NCBI GenBank assembly: GCA_002351725.1
Contig: DEHD01000043.1
Span: forward strand, 14,734-36,761
Source of the DNA: Prevotella sp. UBA2809
Lineage (GTDB): Bacteria > Bacteroidota > Bacteroidia > Bacteroidales > Bacteroidaceae
Length of the DNA: 22,028 bases
Direction of reading: 5' to 3'
Of the stretch, positions 13,966 to 22,010 are shown piece by piece. The position numbers were made by a program, and so were the translations under genes. The notes under the pieces are model-generated. The model was not told where the DNA came from. It made no database searches and was given only the letters and a program-made list of their open reading frames with translations. Position 1 is the first letter of the stretch, and each line of letters begins with the position of its first letter.

Positions 13966-14583
13966 ATGGCAAAAATGAAGCTTATTGTAATGACGAAACC
14001 TACATTCTTCGTCGAAGAGGACAAGATACTTGCAAACCTCTTCGAAGAAGGATTGGAGAATCTTCACTTATATAAACCAGGTGCTTCGCCAATGTATTCT
14101 GAGCGACTGCTCACATTGTTGGGCGAAGACTATTGTAGCAAGATTACCGTTCATGGGCACTTCTATCTTAAAGAGGAATATCGCCTTCGTGGAATCCATA
14201 TCGATGACGCATTTACCGAAGCCCCAGTTGGCTACAAAGGTAACATTAGCCGAACATGCCACGCTATAGAAGAGTTAAAGGAGACAAAGAAGAAATCGAA
14301 TTACGTATTCCTGCATTCCATTTTCGACAGTCAGACCAACGCCGACGAGAAACAATCGTTTACAATGGATGAATTACGCGATGCTGCAAAACATGGACTT
14401 ATTGACAAGAAAGTGTATGCTCTGGGAGGAATGAATCTTGACCGCGTTAAAGAGATTAAGGATCTGGGATTCGGCGGTATGGTGATATGTGGCGACCTGT
14501 GGAACAGGTTTAACATTCACAACGAGATTGATTATAAGGCGCTGTTGACCCATTTCGAGAAACTGCGCAAGACGATTGATTAA
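13966..14583 (+). CDS. Thiamine-phosphate-synthase-like (ThiE/TenI fold) protein with altered active site
   Basis: A 205-residue TIM-barrel protein resembling ThiE, which joins the thiamine pyrimidine and thiazole phosphates. Matches to the fold are HLYKP at 34-38, GIHID at 76-80, ISRTCH at 94-99, YVFLHSIFDS at 113-122, YALGGMN at 151-157 and GGMVICGDLW at 170-179. However, the usual ND(R/D) metal-binding motif reads VHGHFYL (62-68) and the phosphate-binding GPxFxTxTK motif reads HSIFDS, so normal ThiE activity is doubtful. Start ATG 13966 is preferred; ATG 13975 (MKLIVMTKP) is an equal alternative. It leads an operon with prs, 32 bp downstream. True thiamine synthesis, a TenI-like regulatory role, or another phosphate ligand are all open. 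Confidence 0.75.
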   Translation: MAKMKLIVMTKPTFFVEEDKILANLFEEGLENLHLYKPGASPMYSERLLTLLGEDYCSKITVHGHFYLKEEYRLRGIHIDDAFTEAPVGYKGNISRTCHAIEELKETKKKSNYVFLHSIFDSQTNADEKQSFTMDELRDAAKHGLIDKKVYALGGMNLDRVKEIKDLGFGGMVICGDLWNRFNIHNEIDYKALLTHFEKLRKTID

Positions 14584-14615
14584 TTGGACTAACATAATAA
14601 TATAGGTATTAAAAC

Positions 14616-15554
14616 ATGAGTGATAAAAGCTCCTACATGGTATTCTCAGGTACAGCAACGAGATACCTGGCAGAAAGAATCTGCCAAAGTCTGGGTTGCC
14701 CCCTTGGACAGTTGCAAATAACAAAATTCTCGGATGGAGAATTTGCCGTATCCTACGAGGAAAGTATTCGCGGACGCGACATTTTCCTGGTACAGAGTAC
14801 ATTCCCCAGTAGCGACAATCTGATGGAGTTGCTGCTTATGATTGACGCTGCAAAGCGCGCATCAGCACGTACCATCAATGCTGTTATCCCCTACTTTGGA
14901 TGGGCACGACAGGACCGTAAGGATAAACCACGTGTTAGCATCGGTGCAAAACTGGTTGCCGATCTGCTAAGTGCTGCAGGTGTGAATCGCGTTATTACAA
15001 TGGACCTGCATGCTGACCAGATTCAGGGTTTCTTTGATGTACCAGTCGACCATCTGTATGCATCTAATGTGATTATCCCTTATCTCCAGTCGCTGAATCT
15101 CGACAATCTTGTTATTGCGTCACCTGACGTTGGTGGTTCAAAGCGCGCCAATACATACGCCAAGTATCTTGGATGTCCACTGGTATTATGCAACAAAACC
15201 CGTGCTCGTGCTAATGTTGTAGCATCTATGCAGATTATCGGTGATGTAGAGGGTAAGAACGTTGTTATCATCGACGATATGGTTGATACCGCAGGAACAA
15301 TAACCAAGGCTGCAGACCTTATGAAGGAGAATGGTGCTATTACTGTACGTGCATGCGCCAGCCACTGTGTGATGAGCGGCCCAGCAAGCGACCGTGTACA
15401 AGAATCAGCTCTTGAGGAGATTGTATTTACCGATTCAATCCCTTACACCCAACGTTGTGCAAAGATTAAGCAGCTTAGTGTAGCCGATATGTTTGCAGAG
15501 GCTATACGTCGTGTTATCGACAACAAGAGCATAAGCGACCTATACATTGTATAA
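14616..15554 (+). CDS. prs: Ribose-phosphate pyrophosphokinase (PRPP synthetase)
   Basis: Makes 5-phosphoribosyl-1-diphosphate from ribose-5-phosphate and ATP, the precursor of nucleotides, histidine, tryptophan and NAD. The 312 residues are full length. Signatures: FSDGE at 38-42, Y93-FGWARQDRKDKPR (ATP-binding region), MDLHADQIQGFF at 129-140, the flexible catalytic loop with K194 and R196 in CNKTRARAN, and the PRPP loop VVIIDDMVDTAGTI at 216-229. It lies between the ThiE-like gene (32 bp before) and a DUF4369 lipoprotein (5 bp after), all on one predicted transcript. No Shine-Dalgarno is visible. Confidence 0.96.
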   Translation: MSDKSSYMVFSGTATRYLAERICQSLGCPLGQLQITKFSDGEFAVSYEESIRGRDIFLVQSTFPSSDNLMELLLMIDAAKRASARTINAVIPYFGWARQDRKDKPRVSIGAKLVADLLSAAGVNRVITMDLHADQIQGFFDVPVDHLYASNVIIPYLQSLNLDNLVIASPDVGGSKRANTYAKYLGCPLVLCNKTRARANVVASMQIIGDVEGKNVVIIDDMVDTAGTITKAADLMKENGAITVRACASHCVMSGPASDRVQESALEEIVFTDSIPYTQRCAKIKQLSVADMFAEAIRRVIDNKSISDLYIV

Positions 15555-15559
15555 TCGTA

Positions 15560-16129
15560 ATGATGAATAAAACCCTTATCAGGCTGGCAGCAGCAGGCTT
15601 AGTGTTCTGCTCATGCCAGTCTGATTCATATAAGATAAATGGTTATGCCAGTCATCTACACGATGGCGACACGATAATCTTAGCACTTGAAGATTACCAA
15701 AATAAGATATTGGGACAGACAATAGTGGCTGACGGGAACTTCAGCATGAAGGGAGTAACCGATACCACCGTTTTCTGTCGTGCATATCTTAATCGTGATC
15801 CTCTTACAAGTATAAGCTTCTTTCTGGAACCAGGTATCATAACAATCGAGCTAAACCCTTACCCCACTCCATCAAGAGTTTCAGGCACATCACTAAACAA
15901 TGAGTGGCAGGAACTAAACGATTCTGTACAAACACTTGGAGACAAACTGATACGACTGGCTGAGACGACGAGCAAGACAAAATCATACAATCGACAACAG
16001 TTGCAGAAATCGATTGATAGTCTTCACCGCAAGATATCAGGCTGCATAACAAACACTGGCCGGAGAAACAGAAACAACGTATTAGGGAAATACATCATTG
16101 AAAATTACAAAGAACCCGAGTTCATATGA
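15560..16129 (+). CDS. Short DUF4369 lipoprotein lacking a thioredoxin-like domain
   Basis: A 189-residue lipoprotein: signal peptide with lipidated cysteine probably C19 (VFCSC-QS), then a DUF4369 domain (about 22-115: YKINGYASHLHDGDTIIL, DGNFSMKG, FFLEPGIITIELN, SGTSLNNEWQEL) and a helical region to the end. In many Bacteroidetes proteins DUF4369 is the N-terminal part of a longer TlpA/AhpC-type thiol-disulfide protein of about 350-400 residues; here the chain stops at NVLGKYIIENYKEPEFI, about where that second domain would be approached. The last codons lie inside the terminator hairpin 16111-16140. It may be a genuine short form or an old truncation. Start could be M1 or M2. It is last in the ThiE-like/prs operon, 5 bp after prs. 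Confidence 0.8.
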   Translation: MMNKTLIRLAAAGLVFCSCQSDSYKINGYASHLHDGDTIILALEDYQNKILGQTIVADGNFSMKGVTDTTVFCRAYLNRDPLTSISFFLEPGIITIELNPYPTPSRVSGTSLNNEWQELNDSVQTLGDKLIRLAETTSKTKSYNRQQLQKSIDSLHRKISGCITNTGRRNRNNVLGKYIIENYKEPEFI

Positions 16130-16145
16130 ACCCGGGTTCTTTTTT
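16111..16145. terminator. Terminator hairpin that includes the stop codon
   Basis: AGAACCCGAGTT (16111-16122) pairs with AACCCGGGTTCT (16129-16140), 11 of 12 positions matching, around a CATATG loop, followed by a T-run to 16145. The last seven codons of the DUF4369 gene, including TGA 16127-16129, fall within the hairpin. On the minus strand the hairpin follows the glgP stop (16161) by about 20 bp, so it may serve both convergent genes. Confidence 0.85.
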
Positions 16146-16160
16146 ATGAGATGCCTAACC

Positions 16161-18737
16161 TTAGCAACTGAAGTTAGGAAGTTCCAACCACTTAATGTAG
16201 CAGAAATCCTGACGGTGAGGCAAATTCTTGTTCTTAGGATACATGCGCACAGCACTCTTGAAGTCACCAGCCTGCTGTGGAGCAAGTGTTGCCTCAAAGA
16301 TGAAGTTGTTGCCATCACGGCCAACCATCTTCAAAGGCTCAACAGAGAATACGCGCTCCTCGCCCTCCTTATTGATATGTACATTTACCTTTTCGAGGGC
16401 TACAGCATCATCGAGTCCCTGCTCGTTAATAACATAACGAAGAGTGTACTTTTGAGCTGTCTCGATGCCTGTTGAAGGATAATCCCACTCGCAAGATACT
16501 ACATTGATTGCATCCCAACGCTCGGCTACGGCTTCCTTCCACTGGGCAATCTCCTTTGCCAGACGATAACCGTCCTTAGAGATCTCCTTGAAACGCTTAG
16601 CCTGCTTGTTGTAGAACTTATCATAGTAATCGTCGAGCTGACGCTTCATTGTATAGTGAGGAGCAATCTGGGCGATAGAGTTCTTGATTACCTTAATCCA
16701 TCCCTTTGATATACCCTTCTTATCCTTATTATAGTAAAGAGGTACTATCTCGTTCTCCAGCAGACCATAGATAGTAGCTGCATCAAGATTATCCTGATAG
16801 CCCTGGTTCTGATAGGTACGCTTCTCGGTAAGAGCCCATCCGGCACCCTCGCGATAGCCCTCAAGCCACCAACCGTCCTTTACACTGAGGTTAACAACTC
16901 CGTTCATCTCAGCTTTCTCACCTGATGTACCTGAAGCCTCAAGAGGACGTGTAGGAGTATTCATCCAGATATCAACACCTGAAACAAGACGACGAGCCAA
17001 CAGGAAGTCATAGTCCTCAAGGAAGATGATACGGCCCTGGAACTCAGGACGCTGTGAGATATCGTAGATCTTCTTGATAAGTCCCTGACCAGCACCATCA
17101 GCAGGGTGAGCCTTACCAGCAAACAGGAATACTACTGGATGCTCAGGATCGTTTACAATTTTGCTGAGACGCTCAAGATCGGTAAACAGCAGGTGTGCAC
17201 GCTTGTAAGTAGCAAAACGACGGCAGAATCCGATAACCAATGCATTTGGATCGAAACGCTCGAGCAACTTAACTACACGTGTAGGATCGCCCTGATTCTT
17301 CAACCATGTCTCACGGAACTGCTCCTTAATATAATCGAACAACTTTGTCTTAAGAGCCTGACGTGTAGCCCAGATTTCCTCATCTGGACAGTTATAGATA
17401 CCATGCCAAATTTCCTCGTTGCTCTGATCACTCATGTGCTTTGCATCGAAGTATTTTGCATAAACTTTACGCCACTCTGTAGCACACCATGTTGGGAAAT
17501 GAACACCATTGGTAACATACCCCACGTGGTTTTCCTCAGGATAGTAGCCCTTCCAAATTGGAGCAAACATCTGCTGAGAAACCCAACCATGAAGCATTGA
17601 TACACCGTTAACCTCCTGACAAGTGTTGCAAGCAAAGGTACTCATACAGAACTTCTCACCATGGTCGTCTGGATTGGTACGACCCATGCCGATGAACTCA
17701 TCCCATGAGATACCAAGCTTCTGAGGATAGCCACCCATGTATTTGCCGAAAAGCCCCTCGTCGAAGTAATCGTGACCAGCAGGAACTGGAGTGTGAACAG
17801 TATAAAGCGAAGAAGCGCGAACCAGCTCCAATGCCTGATTGAAGCTGAGGCCTTCCTCGATATAATCACACAGACGCTGCAGGTTGCAGAGAGCAGCGTG
17901 ACCCTCGTTACAATGATAAATATCCTTCTTGATGCCCAGTTTTTTCAGCAACAGCATACCACCAATACCAAGCAGAATCTCCTGCTTCAGACGGTTCTCC
18001 CAGTCACCACCATAAAGGCTGTGGGTGATTGGCTTATCGAACTCAGAGTTCATCTCGTTGTCAGTATCAAGTAGATAGAGCTTAACACGTCCAACATTTA
18101 CACGCCAAACATAAGCATGAACCTGATAGTTGGTGTAAGGAACATCGATAACCATAGGATTACCCTCGCTGTCCAACTGGCGCTCGATAGGCAGGTTGCC
18201 AAAGTTCTGGCTCTCGTAGTTAGCAATCTGCTGTCCCTCCATCGAAAGGCTCTGTGTAAAGTAGCCGAAACGATAAAGGAATCCAACTGCACACATATCA
18301 ACGTTTGAGTCAGAAGCCTCCTTTACATAGTCACCAGCCAGCATACCCAGACCACCTGAATAAATCTTCAGAGCAGAGTGGATACCATACTCCATACAGA
18401 AGTAGGCCACTGATGGGCGCTTTGAATCAGGTTTAACATCGATATACTTACGGAACAAATCGTAGACACTTTTGATGCGCTTCATAAGTGCCTTGTCTTT
18501 CACAATCTCTTCTTTACGGGCAAAACTCAGGCGCTCAAGGAGCATCACTGGGTTGTGTTTTACCTCATGATAAAGCTCAGGGTCAAGGTCGCGGAACAAG
18601 TCACGTGCCTCGTAGTTCCATACCCACCACATGTTGTGGGCAATCTCGTCCAAACACTTCAGTTCTTCTGGAAGACTTGACTTAACGGTCAGCTCTTTCC
18701 ACATTGGAGCATTTGCATAATCAGCTTTAATTTTCAT
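16161..18737 (-). CDS. glgP: Alpha-glucan (glycogen) phosphorylase, GT35
   Basis: Releases glucose-1-phosphate from the non-reducing ends of glycogen using phosphate and PLP, in the cytosol. At 858 residues it has the arrangement of the bacterial/archaeal alpha-glucan phosphorylase group rather than E. coli GlgP/MalP: an N-terminal domain starting with ELKCLDEIAHNMWWVWN, the substrate region YFCMEYGIHSALKIYSGGLGMLAGD at about 110-134, HCNEGHAA, and the PLP site EASGTSGEKAEMNGV with Schiff-base lysine K608. The tail after about 720 is a beta-rich extension. The gene starts 45 bp after glgA, so the two form a synthesis/degradation pair on one transcript. Convergent with the prs operon. Confidence 0.93.
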   Translation of the reverse strand: MKIKADYANAPMWKELTVKSSLPEELKCLDEIAHNMWWVWNYEARDLFRDLDPELYHEVKHNPVMLLERLSFARKEEIVKDKALMKRIKSVYDLFRKYIDVKPDSKRPSVAYFCMEYGIHSALKIYSGGLGMLAGDYVKEASDSNVDMCAVGFLYRFGYFTQSLSMEGQQIANYESQNFGNLPIERQLDSEGNPMVIDVPYTNYQVHAYVWRVNVGRVKLYLLDTDNEMNSEFDKPITHSLYGGDWENRLKQEILLGIGGMLLLKKLGIKKDIYHCNEGHAALCNLQRLCDYIEEGLSFNQALELVRASSLYTVHTPVPAGHDYFDEGLFGKYMGGYPQKLGISWDEFIGMGRTNPDDHGEKFCMSTFACNTCQEVNGVSMLHGWVSQQMFAPIWKGYYPEENHVGYVTNGVHFPTWCATEWRKVYAKYFDAKHMSDQSNEEIWHGIYNCPDEEIWATRQALKTKLFDYIKEQFRETWLKNQGDPTRVVKLLERFDPNALVIGFCRRFATYKRAHLLFTDLERLSKIVNDPEHPVVFLFAGKAHPADGAGQGLIKKIYDISQRPEFQGRIIFLEDYDFLLARRLVSGVDIWMNTPTRPLEASGTSGEKAEMNGVVNLSVKDGWWLEGYREGAGWALTEKRTYQNQGYQDNLDAATIYGLLENEIVPLYYNKDKKGISKGWIKVIKNSIAQIAPHYTMKRQLDDYYDKFYNKQAKRFKEISKDGYRLAKEIAQWKEAVAERWDAINVVSCEWDYPSTGIETAQKYTLRYVINEQGLDDAVALEKVNVHINKEGEERVFSVEPLKMVGRDGNNFIFEATLAPQQAGDFKSAVRMYPKNKNLPHRQDFCYIKWLELPNFSC

Positions 18738-18781
18738 AATCTCTCAAATTTTATTATTTGAACTTTATTTTGATTTCTCAC

Positions 18782-20446
18782 TTATAATGATTTTTTTCGC
18801 TCTTCAGCTTTGCCAAGGGCGATATCATAAGCCTCGTAATAGTATTTTATAAACTCACTCCACAAGGCCTTCTTCGAGAGTTCGCCAGCATTCTTGCGGC
18901 AAGCATCAACCTGCTTCTTTGGCATATTCGAGAAGTCAGCAACTGTATCCTTGATGATATCAGCCACTTCTGAGTAGTTATAGTCTGTGCGATGTATCAC
19001 CTTCACGCCATCCTCAATCTCTCCACTCTTTCCGAATACAGAGTTAGCCCAAAGGCCAAAACCTGCCAGATCGGTGGTGATACAAGGCACTTTGAATGCG
19101 ATAGCCTCGAGCGGAGTATATCCCCAAGGCTCATAATATGATGGATAGATGCATAGGTCGTTACCCAGCACTATATCATAATATGTAAGATTTACGATAC
19201 CATCATTACCATCGAGATAGCATGGCAGGAAGATTACCTTTACCTTCTCATCCTTACGATTATGCATATCATAGTACTTCATCATACCCAATACATTGTC
19301 ATGACTCATGTTGTGCAACCAGTGTGTAACCTGTGGCACATCCAGCGGAGTGTCATACTTCTTTCTGCTTTTCAATCGCTCCTGCAGATCCTTACGTGGC
19401 TCACCTACCCAACCAGGCACCTCGATAAATGCAACAACCTTCTTCTTCAGGTCACGATCGCGCAGTAGACGGTTCATAGCTTCAACGAACACGTCGATAC
19501 CCTTGTTGCGGAACTCATAACGGCCTGAGGTTGAAACCAGCAGAGTGTCATCGTCCAAATCCTCACCAAGCAGCGCATTTGCTACATCAAGCATCTTTCT
19601 GCGAGCAGCATTGCGCTTGCGAGTAAACTTGGCTGTACTAGGCACAAAACTATTGTCAAAACCATTTGGCAGCACAACATCCACAGGTTTATCAAGCAAC
19701 TCTACACACTCCTTTGCAGTAATATCGCTAACTGTTGTAAAACAGTCTACATAGTAAGCAGTCTGCTTTTCGATAGAGTGTTTTGACTGCATGTTCAGTT
19801 CGCCAGCCATCTGGTCGCCATTGTAGGCAAACAGATAATCGTATAGAGGTTTCATGTTTCCTGCTATTGAGCGTCCGATGCTTGTGGCATGAGTCGTGAA
19901 TATCGTACCAATCTGGGGCAATTTATTATTAATATAAAGAGCTCCCAGTCCGCACATCCACTCATTTGCGTGGTAAATAACCTTATCCTTCAGTGTGAGA
20001 TAGTGATTGTAGAAACTCTCAACCACCAGAGCTGCTGCATACGAGAACATCGAAGCCTCGTCGTAATCGCCATAGGCGTGGAGCGAATCAACGCCGTAGT
20101 TTTCCCACAGCCATCCATATATATCGTTCTTCTTTTCGAAGTACGGATTAAAATCTACCAGAATTGCTATTGGCTCGCCAGGAACAGTCCATCGGCCCAC
20201 CCTAATCTTGAGTCCTTGATTATTAGCCTCCCATTGCCAATCGGCAAAGAGGGAACTTTCCTCCTTGAAATAAGGACTCTCATTCTCTTTCCAAAAATCA
20301 GGACCGATGAAGATTATCTTATCCCGAAGTGCCTCTTGTAAAGTCTTGGCACGTGTAGAAAGTACTGTATAGATTCCTCCAACTTTATTGCAGACCTCCC
20401 AACTCGATTCAAAGATGTAGTCTGGTCTCAATTGCTTTTTTACCAT
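18782..20446 (-). CDS. glgA: Glycogen synthase, GT3-like
   Basis: Extends alpha-1,4-glucan from a nucleotide glucose donor. The sequence is closer to eukaryotic GT3 glycogen synthase than to the bacterial GT5 GlgA: N-terminal ESSWEVCNKVGGIYTVL with K21-VGG, HANEWMCG at about 160, TTHATSIGR, LPNGFD, and the signature YPSYYEPWGYTPLEA followed by ITTDLAGFG. The E-x7-E pair of retaining glycosyltransferases is E439 and E447. At 554 residues it is shorter than yeast Gsy (about 700). Whether UDP- or ADP-glucose is used cannot be read here. It is first in a transcript with glgP. A TATCTTTG -7 box lies 22-29 bp upstream, divergent from the secreted protein at 20584. Confidence 0.92.
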   Translation of the reverse strand: MVKKQLRPDYIFESSWEVCNKVGGIYTVLSTRAKTLQEALRDKIIFIGPDFWKENESPYFKEESSLFADWQWEANNQGLKIRVGRWTVPGEPIAILVDFNPYFEKKNDIYGWLWENYGVDSLHAYGDYDEASMFSYAAALVVESFYNHYLTLKDKVIYHANEWMCGLGALYINNKLPQIGTIFTTHATSIGRSIAGNMKPLYDYLFAYNGDQMAGELNMQSKHSIEKQTAYYVDCFTTVSDITAKECVELLDKPVDVVLPNGFDNSFVPSTAKFTRKRNAARRKMLDVANALLGEDLDDDTLLVSTSGRYEFRNKGIDVFVEAMNRLLRDRDLKKKVVAFIEVPGWVGEPRKDLQERLKSRKKYDTPLDVPQVTHWLHNMSHDNVLGMMKYYDMHNRKDEKVKVIFLPCYLDGNDGIVNLTYYDIVLGNDLCIYPSYYEPWGYTPLEAIAFKVPCITTDLAGFGLWANSVFGKSGEIEDGVKVIHRTDYNYSEVADIIKDTVADFSNMPKKQVDACRKNAGELSKKALWSEFIKYYYEAYDIALGKAEERKKSL

Positions 20447-20467
20447 GTTATACTAACTAATTGTGCG

Positions 20468-20475
20468 CAAAGATA
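20468..20475 (-). promoter_or_regulatory. -7 box of the glgA-glgP promoter
   Basis: The minus strand reads TATCTTTG, matching TAnnTTTG, with a predicted start near 20462 and a leader of about 16 nt. No clear -33 TTTG is seen in the AT-rich upstream region, which could mean activator dependence. Confidence 0.55.
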
Positions 20476-20549
20476 CTTAATTATTTTTAAATTCCATAAC
20501 CTTTTTAATAAAAAATGAATGATTATAGTAAAAAAATGATTTAGATTAG

Positions 20550-20557
20550 TAACTTTG
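20550..20557 (+). promoter_or_regulatory. -7 box for the small secreted protein gene
   Basis: TAACTTTG matches TAnnTTTG, and the flanking sequence ATTAGTAACTTTGC is nearly the same as at the HU promoter (3879-3891: TTAGTAACTTTGC). Predicted start near 20563, leader about 20 nt. Confidence 0.6.
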
Positions 20558-20583
20558 CCAACATATTTTAAAAAGCGTTGATT

Positions 20584-21006
20584 ATGAATAAGTTAATAGC
20601 AATATCATTATTTTGCCTTGCAAGTATAGGTATGAAGGCCCAAAGCAATAATGGTCCCTTTCGCGCGTACCTATATAATAATGAATTTGATGTATATCTT
20701 CGCATAAATTTTTATGACCAGAATGTACGGGTTCCTGGTCAGGATCTTTTCGGAGAGGTTCCTGGCTTTCTAAGCAAGAAAAACTACACATTCGCTTGGC
20801 TCATCACCTCTGTCACTATCAAAGGCAATAAGGCACATCTGGCCCTTATCAACGATTATGGCAGCGAAGACCTTACAGCTACTCTCACCCGCAAGAACGA
20901 TTCTATCTATGTACTCAAGCAAGAAGATGGCAGCAGCCTGAAAGTTCCCGCCAAAGGAGGCAAGTGGCAAAAGCTGCCTAAAACCCTCGAATTTAAACGC
21001 AAATAG
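20584..21006 (+). CDS. Small secreted protein of unknown function
   Basis: A 140-residue protein with a clear Sec signal peptide (MNKLIAISLFCLASIGMKAQ, cleavage after AQ or nearby) and no lipobox, so probably periplasmic. The mature part is beta-rich in appearance: FRAYLYNNEFDVYLRINFYD, VPGQDLFGEVPGFLSKKNYTFAWLITSVTIKGNKAHLALINDYGSEDLTATLTRKNDSIYVLKQEDG, ending in a basic tail KTLEFKRK. I do not recognise the family. The start is ATG 20584, preferred to TTG 20578 because it gives a standard signal peptide. It has its own promoter and diverges from glgA-glgP. A 26-codon membrane ORF follows after 29 bp. Confidence 0.8.
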   Translation: MNKLIAISLFCLASIGMKAQSNNGPFRAYLYNNEFDVYLRINFYDQNVRVPGQDLFGEVPGFLSKKNYTFAWLITSVTIKGNKAHLALINDYGSEDLTATLTRKNDSIYVLKQEDGSSLKVPAKGGKWQKLPKTLEFKRK

Positions 21007-21035
21007 TTAAACCTAATAAAAAAATATTTCATAAC

Positions 21036-21116
21036 ATGGACTTACTCCACATCATAGCAGTTATCGCCCTTGTAATTATCGGCATAGCAATCTACTTTAA
21101 CAAACGCAATGGGTAA
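21036..21116 (+). CDS. Putative 26-residue single-helix membrane microprotein
   Basis: ATG 21036 to TAA 21116 encodes 26 residues: MDLLHIIAVIALVIIGIAIY followed by FNKRNG. Residues 3-21 form one strongly hydrophobic helix and the tail is basic (NKRNG), predicting an N-out/C-in membrane anchor by the positive-inside rule. It lies 29 bp after the secreted protein gene on the same strand, with no promoter or Shine-Dalgarno of its own, so it would be co-transcribed. Such microproteins are common in bacteria and easily missed; I do not recognise this one. A 26-codon ORF of hydrophobic composition can occur by chance. Confidence 0.45.
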   Translation: MDLLHIIAVIALVIIGIAIYFNKRNG

Positions 21117-21136
21117 AGCACCACTAAATCCAGTAG

Positions 21137-21949
21137 TTAAGGATTGACAGGTTGTCCAAGCATCAGCTTGATATGAGTATCAAGAATATGGAATGCAGGA
21201 TCAACCATACCAACATGTCCATGTCCGTCAATTTCATAAAGATATGTCTGTTTGTGTCCAACCAGTTTCATCATGCGCTCTAGATACTGGTTTTCGTCAT
21301 ATCTGCCATAAAGTTCAAGCTCACGATCGCCACAGATTAACACAAATGGTGGACAATCATTACGCACCCAATAAAGCGGTGCATACTCATCTATAGTTGG
21401 CTGCAAAGGCTTGATACCCTGCATCTTACGTACATTATAATGAGTGATAGCCTGACCGCTGAATGGAATATATTGCCAAACACTGTCAGCATCAATCTTA
21501 TAGTTTTTAAGCCAAGCCTTATTCAGACAAAGCATCATAGACAAATATCCGCCAGCAGAATGACCAGTTACTACTATTTTTCGTGGATCACCACCATATT
21601 TCTTTGCATTACGGAAAGCCCAAGCTACAGCTTCGGCTGCGTCATCAATAGTTCTATCAATAGTAACCTTAGGCAGCAATCTATAGTTTGCACCAATAAC
21701 TACATATCCTTTTTCCTTCAGTTGCTGAGGAATCACTTTCTGACCAGCTTCTAATCCACCACCATGAAACCACACAATAACAGGACAATCCGTCAATTTT
21801 TCAGGATAATACACGTCTAGTTTCAGCCTCTCTTTTGAATAAGCATCAGTTTTTGTAGTATAACTAATGTTACTTTCGGTTTTGTAATTTTGTGCGTTAA
21901 TGGCAACCACCATCAGAAGCACAACGCATAATAATTTAAATCTCTTCAT
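21137..21949 (-). CDS. Secreted alpha/beta hydrolase (HSL/BD-FAE-like esterase)
   Basis: A 270-residue esterase-type hydrolase with a Sec signal peptide (residues 1-19, cleavage after INA). The HGGG oxyanion motif is at 62-65, nucleophile S131 in GHSAGG, likely acid D208 in ICGDRE, and the catalytic histidine H243 or H245 in DGHGHVGM, so the triad is complete. The HGGG motif places it near hormone-sensitive-lipase and BD-FAE/acetylxylan-esterase-like enzymes; in Prevotellaceae such enzymes often remove acetyl or feruloyl groups from plant polysaccharides, but no carbohydrate-utilisation genes are next to it here. It stands alone, with no clear -7 box, and a terminator-like hairpin lies upstream of it. 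Confidence 0.87.
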   Translation of the reverse strand: MKRFKLLCVVLLMVVAINAQNYKTESNISYTTKTDAYSKERLKLDVYYPEKLTDCPVIVWFHGGGLEAGQKVIPQQLKEKGYVVIGANYRLLPKVTIDRTIDDAAEAVAWAFRNAKKYGGDPRKIVVTGHSAGGYLSMMLCLNKAWLKNYKIDADSVWQYIPFSGQAITHYNVRKMQGIKPLQPTIDEYAPLYWVRNDCPPFVLICGDRELELYGRYDENQYLERMMKLVGHKQTYLYEIDGHGHVGMVDPAFHILDTHIKLMLGQPVNP

Positions 21950-21978
21950 AGTTCGTTAGTGTTTTGAATAACAAAAAA

Positions 21979-22010
21979 CCCCAGAGATCTGTATTCTCCA
22001 GGGCTTTTCT
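21979..22010. terminator. Imperfect hairpin with flanking T-runs at the right edge
   Basis: CCC (21979-21981) and GAGA (21984-21987) pair with TCTC (21995-21998) and GGG (22001-22003), with a 2-nt internal mismatch. On the minus strand a run of six T follows (21978-21973); on the plus strand CTTTTCTTTT follows. The likely use is to end a minus-strand gene lying to the right of the window. In one minus-strand frame a TAA occurs at 22014-22012, which would fit, but only four codons of such a gene are visible. Confidence 0.5.

Noticed and set aside
20578..20583. TTG start at 20578 for the small secreted protein
   Set aside because: ATG 20584 follows two codons later and gives a standard signal peptide start (MNKL).
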